DNA of 19,177 nt from Actinobacteria bacterium 21-64-8 (GTDB lineage: Bacteria; Actinomycetota; Acidimicrobiia; Acidimicrobiales; RAAP-2). Position 1 is the stretch's first letter; each line of letters opens with the position of its first letter. The position numbers were made by a program, and so were the translations under genes. Below the pieces are notes generated by a model that was given only the letters and a program-made list of their open reading frames with translations, did no database searches and was not told the DNA's origin. Below are positions 7,678 through 14,692 of this stretch, one piece after another. The stretch covers positions 1-19,177 of the forward strand of contig NCBD01000002.1 of the NCBI GenBank assembly GCA_002255315.1. The letters are read 5' to 3'.

Positions 7678-8582
7678 TAGCCGTTGAGTTCGCGCTCGAG
7701 TTTGTTGAGTTGGTCGAGACGCTTTTCGAGCGAGGGGTGCGTCGAAAAGAGCGTCGCCGCCGTACCGCCAGCGAGTGCGGGGGCGAAGAAGAAGGCGTTC
7801 ATACCTTCGGCCTTGCGAAGGTCGGTGCGGGGAATTTTCCCCATGTCGCCGGTGATGTGCACCAGCGCGCTCGCGAGCACGCTGGGCTTGCCGATCAAGA
7901 TGGCGCCCGAGCGGTCGGCGGCGAGCTCGCGGTATCGCGATAGGGCCATGGTGAGCAAAAAGGCAATCACGTAGATCACCATCGACACGAGCCAAGTCAC
8001 CATCTCGAGCAGGACGAGATTCTCACCGTCTCGTGAACGTCCGCCGCCCGAGAGCATCGCGCCCCACATCGCCATACGACTGATGAGTCCCGCGAGCATC
8101 CCTACGCCCGAGGCGATCGTCATCATCGCCACGTCGCGGTGCGCGACGTGGGAGAGCTCGTGACTCAACACGGCCTCTACCTCTTCGTCACTGAGGCGGC
8201 TCATGAGTCCGCGCGTCGTGCAGATGACCGCGTTCTTCGGGCTGCGTCCGGTGGCGAAGGCGTTGGGGATGTCCATCTCCGAAACTCCCACGCGCGGCTT
8301 GGGCATGTTCGCGAGCAGGCAGAGTCGATCGACGATTTCGTGGAGACGAGGCTCTTGTTGGGGCGTCACTTCGTGCGCGCGCATCGAGAACATGGCGATC
8401 TTGTCGGAGAAGTAGTACTGGGAGAACAAGAGGGCGGCACCAATCACCACCACGACGAGCGTTGAGACGCCCAGTTTCAACATCACGGTGACGAGGATTG
8501 CGTAGAGCAGCACGAGCGCGAGACCCGTGATGAACATCCGAACGTTCAGTCCGTGATCGCTTTCAATCTTTGATTTCGCCAT
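7677..8582 (-). CDS. htpX: M48-family membrane zinc metalloprotease HtpX
   Basis: HtpX degrades misfolded or damaged inner-membrane proteins. The 301-residue product shows two N-terminal membrane helices (about 14-35 and 38-54), the zinc motif HELSH (H141, E142, H145) followed by VAHRD, two further membrane segments (about 152-175 and 192-214), and the third zinc ligand E219 in YRELAADRSGA. The ATG overlaps the pspA stop by 1 nt (TAATG) and its stop overlaps pspAB by 1 nt, so the three genes are translationally coupled. Linkage to PspA suggests joint handling of membrane damage. Confidence 0.97.
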   Translation of the reverse strand: MAKSKIESDHGLNVRMFITGLALVLLYAILVTVMLKLGVSTLVVVVIGAALLFSQYYFSDKIAMFSMRAHEVTPQQEPRLHEIVDRLCLLANMPKPRVGVSEMDIPNAFATGRSPKNAVICTTRGLMSRLSDEEVEAVLSHELSHVAHRDVAMMTIASGVGMLAGLISRMAMWGAMLSGGGRSRDGENLVLLEMVTWLVSMVIYVIAFLLTMALSRYRELAADRSGAILIGKPSVLASALVHITGDMGKIPRTDLRKAEGMNAFFFAPALAGGTAATLFSTHPSLEKRLDQLNKLERELNG

Positions 8583-9325
8583 TATTGCGGCTCCCCACTG
8601 GCCGGCAGTTCGGCGCTGACGGGTGCGCTCGACACTTGATTCTTCAGCGCCGCGAGTTGGGCGTCGATGTCGGAGTTGGCGCTCGCCTTGTCGAGCTGGG
8701 CCTGGATGTCGTCGGTGTTGGTACCCGTGAGATCGGTCAAGGCGCCTGAACTCATCAGTTCGTCCAGGGCGCCACTACGGGCCTGCATTTGGGCGACCTT
8801 ATCCTGGGCGCGCTGCATCGCGGCGCCGGCATCACCCATGGAGGTCGAGATGCCGCTGATGGCTTCAGAGACGTGGGCCGACGCTTCGGCGGCGGTGTAA
8901 GTCGCCTTGATGGTCTCTTTCTTCGTGCGAAAGGCCTCCACTTCGGTCTGGAGTTTGGTGGCGGTGTCTTCGAGCTTGTGCTGTTGTTCTTCGACCTGGG
9001 CGTGCTGGGTCTCGAGATCCTTGAGTTGGGCGACGAGCGCTTCGCGCCGCGTGAGTGCTTCGCGCGCGAGGGGCTCGTTGCCTTGGCTCATCGCCGCCTT
9101 GGCCTGGTCGGCGAGTTTGTCACCCTGGGCCTTAATCTGTTCGGCCTGGATTTCGACGCGCTTGCGCGCGGTGGCGACGTCGGCGACGGCGCGCTTGACC
9201 TTGGTGAGGTTTTCGAGCTGCTGCTCGTACGAGAGATCCAGCGTCTCACGCGGGTCTTCGGCGTTATTGAGAGCCGTGTTCGCCTTGGCCTGAAAGATGG
9301 TGGAGATTCGCTTCATGACACCCAC
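8582..9325 (-). CDS. pspA: Phage shock protein A (PspA/IM30 family)
   Basis: PspA is an ESCRT-III-like coiled-coil protein that coats damaged cytoplasmic membrane and protects the proton gradient. The 247-residue product has the amphipathic N-terminal helix (KRISTIFQAKANTALNNAED), the conserved DPRETLDLSYEQQ, and then long heptad-like Gln/Lys/Glu/Ala coiled coil to about residue 190. A flexible Ser/Ala/Pro C-terminus follows. The GTG start (MGVMKRIS) has AAAGGAGG 5 nt upstream. An ATG three codons later would be 14 nt away, and the frame extending to 9376 crosses the promoter. First gene of the envelope-stress operon with htpX and pspAB. Confidence 0.96.
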   Translation of the reverse strand: MGVMKRISTIFQAKANTALNNAEDPRETLDLSYEQQLENLTKVKRAVADVATARKRVEIQAEQIKAQGDKLADQAKAAMSQGNEPLAREALTRREALVAQLKDLETQHAQVEEQQHKLEDTATKLQTEVEAFRTKKETIKATYTAAEASAHVSEAISGISTSMGDAGAAMQRAQDKVAQMQARSGALDELMSSGALTDLTGTNTDDIQAQLDKASANSDIDAQLAALKNQVSSAPVSAELPASGEPQ

Positions 9326-9350
9326 GAGGGCCTCCTTTACGTTGGAACCC

Positions 9351-9356
9351 AGACTA
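9351..9356 (-). promoter_or_regulatory. Candidate -10 element of the pspA operon
   Basis: TAGTCT on the minus strand fits the actinobacterial TANNNT pattern and lies about 25 nt upstream of the pspA GTG, leaving room for the AAAGGAGG ribosome-binding site in a short leader. A weak GTGAGT sits about 18 nt further upstream as a possible -35. No enhancer-type sigma-54 site was seen. Confidence 0.4.
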
Positions 9357-9399
9357 GGGCGAAGAGGGTGGTGCACTCACGGGCATCCCCATGATTTTG

Positions 9400-9903
9400 T
9401 TAAGGATTTGCCGACTCGCGTGGGAGATTTTGGTCCTGAGCTTGGGCGTGGGCCTCGAGTGACGCACGGTAAGCCACGAGCGCCTCGGCGAGTGCGGGGT
9501 CGCTGAGGGCGAGTACGCGTACGGCCAGCAGGCCCGCGTTGGCCGCGCCGTTAATGGCGACCGTCGCCACCGGCACGCCGCGGGGCATCTGGACGATGGA
9601 CAGTAACGAATCGAGGCCGTCGAGTCGAGCGAGCGCGATGGGAACGCCAATCACGGGCAACGTGGTCCCCGCGGCGATCATGCCCGGCAGGTGCGCCGCG
9701 CCGCCGGCCCCCGCGATAATGACCTGTAGGCCGCGACCCTTCGCGTCGCGGGCGTAGGCGAGCATCGCGTCAGGCGTACGGTGCGCCGAGAGTACGTGGA
9801 CTTCGCTCGAGACGTGAAACTCCCTCAGTATCGTGACGGCGTCGACCATGATCGCGTGGTCTGATGCGCTGCCCATCACGACGCCAACACGTGCACTGTC
9901 CAT
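9400..9903 (-). CDS. purE: N5-carboxyaminoimidazole ribonucleotide mutase PurE
   Basis: PurE moves the carboxyl group of N5-CAIR to give CAIR in de novo purine synthesis. The 167-residue protein has the class I motifs [37 protein letters not shown] and LPVIGVPI. The ATG start overlaps the purK stop by 3 nt (TAATG, sharing TA-A/ATG bases) and is preceded by GAAGGGGG. The longer upstream frame to 9948 lies inside purK and was rejected. The C-terminus carries a short Gln/Ala-rich end. Forms a two-gene operon with purK. Confidence 0.97.
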   Translation of the reverse strand: MDSARVGVVMGSASDHAIMVDAVTILREFHVSSEVHVLSAHRTPDAMLAYARDAKGRGLQVIIAGAGGAAHLPGMIAAGTTLPVIGVPIALARLDGLDSLLSIVQMPRGVPVATVAINGAANAGLLAVRVLALSDPALAEALVAYRASLEAHAQAQDQNLPRESANP

Positions 9904-11060
9904 TAGGCCCCCTTCGCGGCGGTGCCGTAGAGGCGCGCGCTCTTCCATGCTCGCACGTGGGTGTCGGTGAGGTGGTCACCGAGCGCCGTGACGTGACCCA
10001 ACTTTCGACCCTTGCGAAAGGACTTGCCGTAGTCGTGGACGAAGACCCCGGCCACGGTGCTCGCGTCGTCGCGCGAGCCAGCCTGTTCGCCACCCACCAC
10101 GTTCACCATCACGGCGTTGGTCGTGAGGGTGGTTACCGGCCCGAGCGCCTGACCACTGACGGCGAGGAGGTGCTGGGTGAACTGACTCGTCGCGACACCT
10201 TCAATGGTCCAGTGACCCGTGTTGTGTGGGCGCAGCGCCAACTCGTTGATGACGAGTCCCTCGTCGGTGAGGAAGTATTCGACGGCCATCATGCCTACGG
10301 GTTGGACCAACGCAGCGAGGGCCCTCGTCAGGTCTTCGGCTTCGGCCAGCACCGCATCGGACACGCCCGCCGGGAAGCGCACCTCGACGCACATCCCCTC
10401 GGATTGCACGCTCGCCACGAGTGGGTACAGCGCGATCGATCCATCGACCCCTCGAGCGACCTGTTGTGCGAATTCACCCACGAGCTCAAGGCGCTCTTCG
10501 ACGAGGACGTCGCCGAGCGCGCCGAGCTCGTCGACGAGACGAACTGTTTCGGCGCGAGACTTTGGGAAGAAAACGCCACGCCCGTCGTATCCACCGCGAG
10601 GCGTCTTGACGACCGGCTCCGCGCGCAGCGCGTCCAGCCACCCGGCGAGTTCGGCGTCGTCACTAGTGCGCACGACGAGAAAGCGCGGCACCGGCAGGCC
10701 TCGAGCGTGAAGTTCGCGGCGCTGGTGGGCCTTATCGACGGCGAAGCGCAGTGCGTGCGAACTTGGACGCACGTTGAGTCCACTGTTTTCGAGGTTGGTC
10801 AGCACATCAAGATCGACGAGTTCGTGATCAAAGGTCACAAAATCGACGAGCTGAGCGAGTTGACGAAGGGCCACTTCGTCGCGCGCGCCGCCGAGCAGGA
10901 CGTGGTCGCAGGTGTCGCAGGCCGATTCGAGTTCGTGTTCGGCGAGGACCGTCAATTCGACGTGGGCGTCGTGGGCGACTTCGCCCATCATTCGCGCGAG
11001 TTGTCCCGCGCCGACGACGCCGACCCTCGCGCGGGCGTTGGCTTCAGCGGTCCGCGACAC
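9903..11060 (-). CDS. purK: N5-carboxyaminoimidazole ribonucleotide synthase PurK
   Basis: PurK is an ATP-grasp enzyme that carboxylates AIR with bicarbonate and ATP to N5-CAIR, the substrate for PurE encoded next. Of 385 residues, the N-terminal fold shows [13 protein letters not shown]. The ATP-grasp core has [14 protein letters not shown] and later the catalytic loop [18 protein letters not shown], with VGMMAVEYF before it. Length is typical. The start is GTG (MSRTAEAN). It has no Shine-Dalgarno, but a TAGCGT hexamer lies 7 nt upstream, which suggests a leaderless transcript. Divergent from the membrane-protein gene at 11141. Confidence 0.96.
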   Translation of the reverse strand: MSRTAEANARARVGVVGAGQLARMMGEVAHDAHVELTVLAEHELESACDTCDHVLLGGARDEVALRQLAQLVDFVTFDHELVDLDVLTNLENSGLNVRPSSHALRFAVDKAHQRRELHARGLPVPRFLVVRTSDDAELAGWLDALRAEPVVKTPRGGYDGRGVFFPKSRAETVRLVDELGALGDVLVEERLELVGEFAQQVARGVDGSIALYPLVASVQSEGMCVEVRFPAGVSDAVLAEAEDLTRALAALVQPVGMMAVEYFLTDEGLVINELALRPHNTGHWTIEGVATSQFTQHLLAVSGQALGPVTTLTTNAVMVNVVGGEQAGSRDDASTVAGVFVHDYGKSFRKGRKLGHVTALGDHLTDTHVRAWKSARLYGTAAKGA

Positions 11061-11067
11061 GGACTGA

Positions 11068-11073
11068 ACGCTA
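11068..11073 (-). promoter_or_regulatory. Candidate -10 element of a leaderless purK promoter
   Basis: TAGCGT on the minus strand is 7 nt from the purK GTG. The identical hexamer occurs 6 nt before the ATG of the PD-(D/E)XK nuclease gene. No clear -35 box is visible. Confidence 0.5.
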
Positions 11074-11113
11074 GTAGTTCCACTCGTTAGAGTAATGAAC
11101 GCGTCTCGTCGGC

Positions 11114-11119
11114 TAAGTT
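11114..11119 (+). promoter_or_regulatory. Candidate -10 element of the small membrane protein gene
   Basis: TAAGTT fits TANNNT and would give a leader of about 15 nt carrying the AAAGGAG ribosome-binding site of the gene at 11141. No -35 box is evident. Confidence 0.35.
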
Positions 11120-11140
11120 TGTTGGGCCAAAGGAGACCTG

Positions 11141-11509
11141 TTGTTAGTCGTTGCCAGCCTCACGTCCATCGCACTCTTTCTCACCTTCTTTTCGATTGGC
11201 GCGCCCCGCATCGTCTTTAATCCGCACGCGTCGAGTCAGGCCGATCGACTCGACTACACCAAGCGTCGCTTCCAACTACAAGGCATCCTCGAAATCGTCC
11301 TCGGTGTACTCCTCGTCATTGGACTTAAGGCCACCGGGTCGTCGCTGCTGGCCATTGTGAACGAAGTCGCGGCGCTGAGCCTCTTGGTCCTCGCCTCGTT
11401 GACCGGGTGGCGTCTTCGCCAAATGCGGGCTGCGACGCGGGTGTACGGACCTTGGCTGGCGCTCGCGCTCGCCTGCCTCCTCGAGTTAGTGTTTCGCCTC
11501 GCCGCCTGA
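11141..11509 (+). CDS. Small four-helix integral membrane protein, function unknown
   Basis: This 122-residue protein is not assigned to a family. Four hydrophobic segments are visible at about residues 2-20, 46-62, 67-88 and 102-118. A polar, basic loop (SSQADRLDYTKRRFQ) lies between the first and second, and a basic RLRQMRAATR stretch before the last. The start is TTG with AAAGGAG 5 nt upstream, which decides the start despite the weak codon. It is divergent from purK and ends 3 bp before the convergent DsbA-like gene. No catalytic motif is visible. A role in transport or membrane organisation cannot be distinguished from sequence. Confidence 0.8.
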   Translation: MLVVASLTSIALFLTFFSIGAPRIVFNPHASSQADRLDYTKRRFQLQGILEIVLGVLLVIGLKATGSSLLAIVNEVAALSLLVLASLTGWRLRQMRAATRVYGPWLALALACLLELVFRLAA

Positions 11510-11512
11510 GTC

Positions 11513-12109
11513 CTAATACGGCACGGTCGTGTGCTTGAACTCGTTGAGGTCGCGCTGCGTGCTCATGAGCGCCACCAGTGAGGTCACGAGCGTCGTCGAA
11601 GCGTTCTCGTCAGCAGTGGGCTCTTTCATGTAGCGCACGAAAGTGGCGTCGTCGTCCACCACGAACGTCGGAACGCCGAAGGCCTCGTAGCGCTCGAATC
11701 GCCGGAAATTTTCGCCCAGCACCTTGTGGGGACGACGCGTGCGAAGGTCGGCCTCAACGAGAGCCAGGTCGACGGGAATCGCGCTCAGCGCGCGCTCGAT
11801 ATCGCTCCACGTCTTAAGGGCGAGCCCCTGTTCGTGGCGAGCACGAAAGAGCGCCTCGTGCGCCGCGAGAAAGAGCTCAGGTTGTTGGTCGCGAATGGAG
11901 ATACTCACCGCGAGCGCGAGGTGGTCGGGGTCTCGCTCGGGGTCGTCCCACACGTCGGGAGCCCCCTCGAGGCGGTAGCCCTGACTCATCGTCCACGGTA
12001 CGAACTCGACGTCAAAGTCGGCGCCGGCACGCAGCGCCGTGACGACGTGGAGGTGAATATTTTTGGCGAACGGACAGCGGTAATCGTAAGAAAGTTGGAA
12101 AGTCAACAC
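11513..12109 (-). CDS. DsbA-family thioredoxin-like protein with single-cysteine CPFA motif
   Basis: This 198-residue protein has the DsbA/FrnE-like thioredoxin fold with helical insertion. The active-site position reads YDYRCPFAKN with C12 but Ala at the second cysteine position, so it cannot form the usual CxxC disulfide and may act as a monothiol enzyme, for example a mycothiol- or thiol-dependent transferase or isomerase. The cis-Pro loop is visible as YEAFGVPTFVV, and the conserved actinobacterial ending LNEFKHTTVP is present. No signal peptide, so cytoplasmic. The GTG start gives the fold's first strand directly (LTFQLSYDYRC) and lies 6 nt after a TACACT hexamer. The longer frame upstream overlaps the nuclease gene. 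Substrate unknown. Confidence 0.88.
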   Translation of the reverse strand: MLTFQLSYDYRCPFAKNIHLHVVTALRAGADFDVEFVPWTMSQGYRLEGAPDVWDDPERDPDHLALAVSISIRDQQPELFLAAHEALFRARHEQGLALKTWSDIERALSAIPVDLALVEADLRTRRPHKVLGENFRRFERYEAFGVPTFVVDDDATFVRYMKEPTADENASTTLVTSLVALMSTQRDLNEFKHTTVPY

Positions 12110-12115
12110 CAACCA

Positions 12116-12121
12116 AGTGTA
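12116..12121 (-). promoter_or_regulatory. Candidate -10 element of a leaderless dsbA-like gene
   Basis: TACACT on the minus strand lies 6 nt before the GTG, in the short gap after the nuclease gene's stop. It would allow transcription independent of the upstream gene. No Shine-Dalgarno is present for this start. Confidence 0.4.
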
Positions 12122-12125
12122 GGGA

Positions 12126-12917
12126 TTAGCGCACCACGACCGGCACGCCGTTGGCGCGGCATCGTTCCTTAAAGGCGCAGAATCGACAGGCCTGCGCCGA
12201 GGGAGTCGCGGGAAAGTCCCCTTCGTCGTAGTAGCGCACGATGCGCGCCCACGCGTCGTGTGCCGCTTGGACTCGCGCCTGAACGACGACGTCGCTGACG
12301 CGTCGCTCGAGGACGCTGCCCTTAGCGACGTAGAGGAGACGAATCGTGTCGGGTCGTTCGCCGAACGCCGTTTCGCACAGCGCCGCATAGAGATCGGTAT
12401 TCGCGAAGGTTGACGCGTCGTAGCGCCGATCCGGTACCGCACCCGTTTTATAGTCGATGATCGCCAGCGTGCCGTCGTCATCGCGGTCAAGGCGATCCAG
12501 AATTCCTAGCAGTGGTGTGTCGGCGACGGTGGCGCTTAGGCGAAGTTCGGCGCCCTCGGAGACAATGGTGCGGGGATCTTCCATCTGGAAATACGTCACG
12601 AGAATCTCGTCGCTTTCGCGACGGAGCTTGTCGAGTAAGTCCTCGTCCATCGCCAGATCGGCGCGCACGTCGTCGGTCAACACTTCGAGTTCCGCGGCGT
12701 CGCGAAAGCCTCGCGCCGCCGCGAGCGAGCGCGCGCTGGGTTCGAGGCGAAAGAGTTGCTCGAGCAGGAAGTGCACGAAACGGCCCTTCGTACTGGCGTA
12801 GGAAGCGGGCTGGGCGATGCGGTCGACCGAGGCGTGTTGGTAACGCCGCGGGCAGGCGCGAAAGTCGTTTAGTCGAGAGGGCGAGAGCGCGACGGGGAGG
12901 GGTTGGTCAAAGGCCAT
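12126..12917 (-). CDS. PD-(D/E)XK (RecB/Cas4-like) nuclease with predicted Fe-S cluster
   Basis: This 263-residue stand-alone nuclease is of the RecB/Cas4-like PD-(D/E)XK superfamily. Nuclease motifs are in order: GRFVHFLLE with H49, GILDRLD with D141, IIDYKTG with D155 and K157, and a DLYAAL helix. Four cysteines, C22 (FRACPRRY) and C244, C247 and C253 (ACRFCAFKERC), are placed as in the iron-sulfur 'staple' of AddB and Cas4 proteins. It probably cuts or resects DNA in repair. There is no CRISPR array, Cas gene or fused helicase nearby. The ATG has no Shine-Dalgarno but follows a TAGCGT hexamer by 6 nt. The family is confident; the specific role is unknown. Confidence 0.9.
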   Translation of the reverse strand: MAFDQPLPVALSPSRLNDFRACPRRYQHASVDRIAQPASYASTKGRFVHFLLEQLFRLEPSARSLAAARGFRDAAELEVLTDDVRADLAMDEDLLDKLRRESDEILVTYFQMEDPRTIVSEGAELRLSATVADTPLLGILDRLDRDDDGTLAIIDYKTGAVPDRRYDASTFANTDLYAALCETAFGERPDTIRLLYVAKGSVLERRVSDVVVQARVQAAHDAWARIVRYYDEGDFPATPSAQACRFCAFKERCRANGVPVVVR

Positions 12918-12923
12918 GGCGCC

Positions 12924-12929
12924 ACGCTA
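12924..12929 (-). promoter_or_regulatory. Candidate -10 element of the leaderless nuclease promoter
   Basis: TAGCGT on the minus strand, 6 nt before the ATG of the PD-(D/E)XK gene. Same hexamer as at purK. No Shine-Dalgarno lies between it and the start. Confidence 0.5.
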
Positions 12930-12942
12930 CGTGGCGGCTGTC

Positions 12943-12961
12943 ACGTCACGCTCGATGACGT
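12943..12961. repeat. Inverted repeat in a divergent intergenic region
   Basis: ACGTCA and TGACGT arms are separated by 7 bp, in the middle of the 60-bp space between the nuclease gene and the divergent small gene at 12978. The position would suit an operator affecting both promoters. A second partial copy of the GTCAC half is adjacent. Function is inferred from position only. Confidence 0.35.
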
Positions 12962-12977
12962 CCGCCAAACTGGAGGC

Positions 12978-13280
12978 GTGTGTGAGGACGAATCAGCCAC
13001 CCGAGCGGTCATCGTGCGCCACGCGCGATGGCAGGGTCTGCGACCCGGTGACCCTGTCGCGGTGAACGTGGAGCGTGAGTATCGAAGGTCGTGGACGTTC
13101 GTCGCGTTCGCCAGAAACGAGCGAACCGGTGAGGAGTGGGTGGAGGTACGCGGCGGTCGGGTGGGCGAATCCAAGGGTCGGGCCTTTCGACCCGAATTGA
13201 TTTATCCAATCCACGCGCGGCACGGGGCGCGATTTAGGGGGCTGTCGTTTCGTGACGCGCCGCAGTTGGACTTCGACTAG
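12978..13280 (+). CDS. Small conserved-looking hypothetical protein
   Basis: This is a 100-residue, Arg-rich protein not assigned to a named family. The sequence has the look of a compact beta-barrel protein: LRPGDPVAVNV, then SWTFVAFARNERTGEEWVEV, followed by GGRVGES and a C-terminal RAFRPELIYPI. Actinobacteria encode small uncharacterised proteins of similar layout ending in a SFRPEx(V/I)xP segment, but this link is from memory of pattern only. Start choice is uncertain. GTG at 12978 follows a CAAACT hexamer by 6 nt, whereas a GTG at 13014 would give 88 residues. The frame is open to 12903 but that part overlaps the divergent nuclease gene. The 3' end overlaps the convergent MFS gene by 47 bp. 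Confidence 0.65.
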   Translation: MCEDESATRAVIVRHARWQGLRPGDPVAVNVEREYRRSWTFVAFARNERTGEEWVEVRGGRVGESKGRAFRPELIYPIHARHGARFRGLSFRDAPQLDFD

Positions 13281-14505
13281 AACGCGAGTCGTCGATGGCG
13301 TTCGCGCGACGCGAGAACAAAATAGCGATTCCCGGTACCGCGCTGACGAGTGACGCGATGAGGTAGTACGTGCCAACACTCAAGGTCTTTGCTAGCGCGC
13401 CCGCTACGACGAGGCCAACGGGCATCATCCCGAGCGAGACGAACCAATCGATGGAGCTCGTACGCCCCAAAAGTTCGCGAGGCACTTCGCTCTGCATCAT
13501 CGACTCCCAAATGACGTTGCCAAAGAGCATCAGTGGTGACGCGATGAGTGGAAAAAGCAGCACGAGCCACAGGTTGGTCGCGACCGCCATAAGGAGCCCC
13601 GCCAGGGTCGAGACACTCCAATACAGCCACATCATGCGCACGCGCCGCCGCGGACTTGGCAGATTCGCTGAAATCAAAGCGCCGACGCTGCCCGACAGAC
13701 CCGACACCGCGAAGGCGTACCCCACGACGGCCTTACCTTCGTGGAGATGGTGCCGCAGAAAATACGGGATGAGAACGCCCATCGGCGAAAAGACGAATGC
13801 GTTGGTCAAGGTTACCGCCACGAGGGTGGTCCAGAGCCACGTCGTGGATCTCACGTAACGAAGCCCTTCTCGAATCTCGTGCCACATATTGGGTGCGTGG
13901 GGCGACGTCGGAGGCAGCGTGGCGCTCATAAGCGCGAGCGCGCTCGCACTCACGAAGAACGTCAGGCAGTCAAGAGCAATAGCCCAGGTGGTCGAATACG
14001 CGACGAGCAGACCGCCGACGGCGGGCCCAATCATCTGACCCATGAGGTTGTTCGACAGCGGGCGAAGTGAGTTCATAGCTGGCAGAAGGTCCTCGGGGAC
14101 AATCTCGGGAATGAGTGCCGACATCGCGGGAAAAAACAGTGCGTCAAAGACGCCAAAGCTCAACGCGTAGACGACGAGTTCCCAAAAATGCAGCGAATGA
14201 GTCACGAGCACGAGCACGAGCCCCGCCGTGAGCAGTCCGCGCGCGACGTCGGAGATTATGAGCAATAACCGACGCGAAAAGCGATCCACAATCGCCCCAC
14301 CGATCAGTAAGAAGACCACTTGAGGGGTGACGCGCGCCGCGGCCGTCCAGGCGAGTTTCGAAGGACTGTGGGTGGTATCGAGCACGAGCAGTGTCAAGGC
14401 CACGAGGCCGACGCCGTCACCTAATTGCGAGATTGCCTGTCCGAACAGCAGACGTATCGGATCGGGGTGCCACCGAAGCGCCTTCAGGGCGCCGCGCTTA
14501 CGCAT
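13234..14505 (-). CDS. MFS transporter, MFS_3/EntS-like exporter
   Basis: This 423-residue major facilitator has about 12 hydrophobic helices. The N-terminus reads LRWHPDPIRLLFGQAISQLG, followed by a family-typical loop VDRFSRRLLLIISDVARGL between helices 2 and 3. Also visible are LIPEIVPEDLLPAMNSL and EVPRELLGRTSSIDWF, both characteristic of the MFS_3 (enterobactin exporter EntS-like) group, which often exports siderophores, drugs or macrolides. Substrate unknown. The ATG has no Shine-Dalgarno but follows TAACCT by 6 nt. The C-terminal ~20 residues are polar (SRSSRSPTAARHE) and overlap the convergent small gene. No regulator gene is adjacent. Confidence 0.92.
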   Translation of the reverse strand: MRKRGALKALRWHPDPIRLLFGQAISQLGDGVGLVALTLLVLDTTHSPSKLAWTAAARVTPQVVFLLIGGAIVDRFSRRLLLIISDVARGLLTAGLVLVLVTHSLHFWELVVYALSFGVFDALFFPAMSALIPEIVPEDLLPAMNSLRPLSNNLMGQMIGPAVGGLLVAYSTTWAIALDCLTFFVSASALALMSATLPPTSPHAPNMWHEIREGLRYVRSTTWLWTTLVAVTLTNAFVFSPMGVLIPYFLRHHLHEGKAVVGYAFAVSGLSGSVGALISANLPSPRRRVRMMWLYWSVSTLAGLLMAVATNLWLVLLFPLIASPLMLFGNVIWESMMQSEVPRELLGRTSSIDWFVSLGMMPVGLVVAGALAKTLSVGTYYLIASLVSAVPGIAILFSRRANAIDDSRSSRSPTAARHETTAP

Positions 14506-14511
14506 TGTTTC

Positions 14512-14517
14512 AGGTTA
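14512..14517 (-). promoter_or_regulatory. Candidate -10 element of a leaderless MFS-gene promoter
   Basis: TAACCT on the minus strand, 6 nt before the ATG of the MFS transporter gene. No Shine-Dalgarno is present. Confidence 0.5.
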
Positions 14518-14692
14518 GAGCGCTGGCGAGCAGCGACGAAGAGCTCACGCTCTCCATGTTGCGGTTTCGTGACAATGTGCCACGACGGGTGCTTCGCAGG
14601 ATTCTCACAGACCAGGCAAAGCCAATTCTGAAGTTCACTCGTCAAAATGAAGTCCGTTGTTCAATCGAACAGCGAGAGAGAGGTACAAGAAG

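Noticed and set aside
7678..7995. N-terminal extension of the pspAB frame
   Set aside because: The upstream 106 codons are an out-of-frame reading of htpX; the family start is the GTG at 7677.
8789..9394. 201-codon + strand frame opposite pspA
   Set aside because: Gly/Leu/Arg repetitive translation without motifs, antisense to the clear pspA gene and crossing its promoter.
9864..11090. 408-codon open frame on the + strand
   Set aside because: It lies antisense to purK/purE, which have full family motifs; it has no ribosome-binding site and its translation shows no recognisable domain. Long antisense frames are expected in GC-rich coding DNA.
12126..12917. CRISPR-Cas locus suggested by the Cas4-like nuclease
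   Set aside because: No direct-repeat array and no cas1, cas2 or effector gene anywhere in the window.
14658..14671. Possible LexA (SOS) box
   Set aside because: The actinobacterial/Gram-positive SOS box is GAAC-N4-GTTC; here the arms are in the reverse order (GTTC-N4-GAAC).
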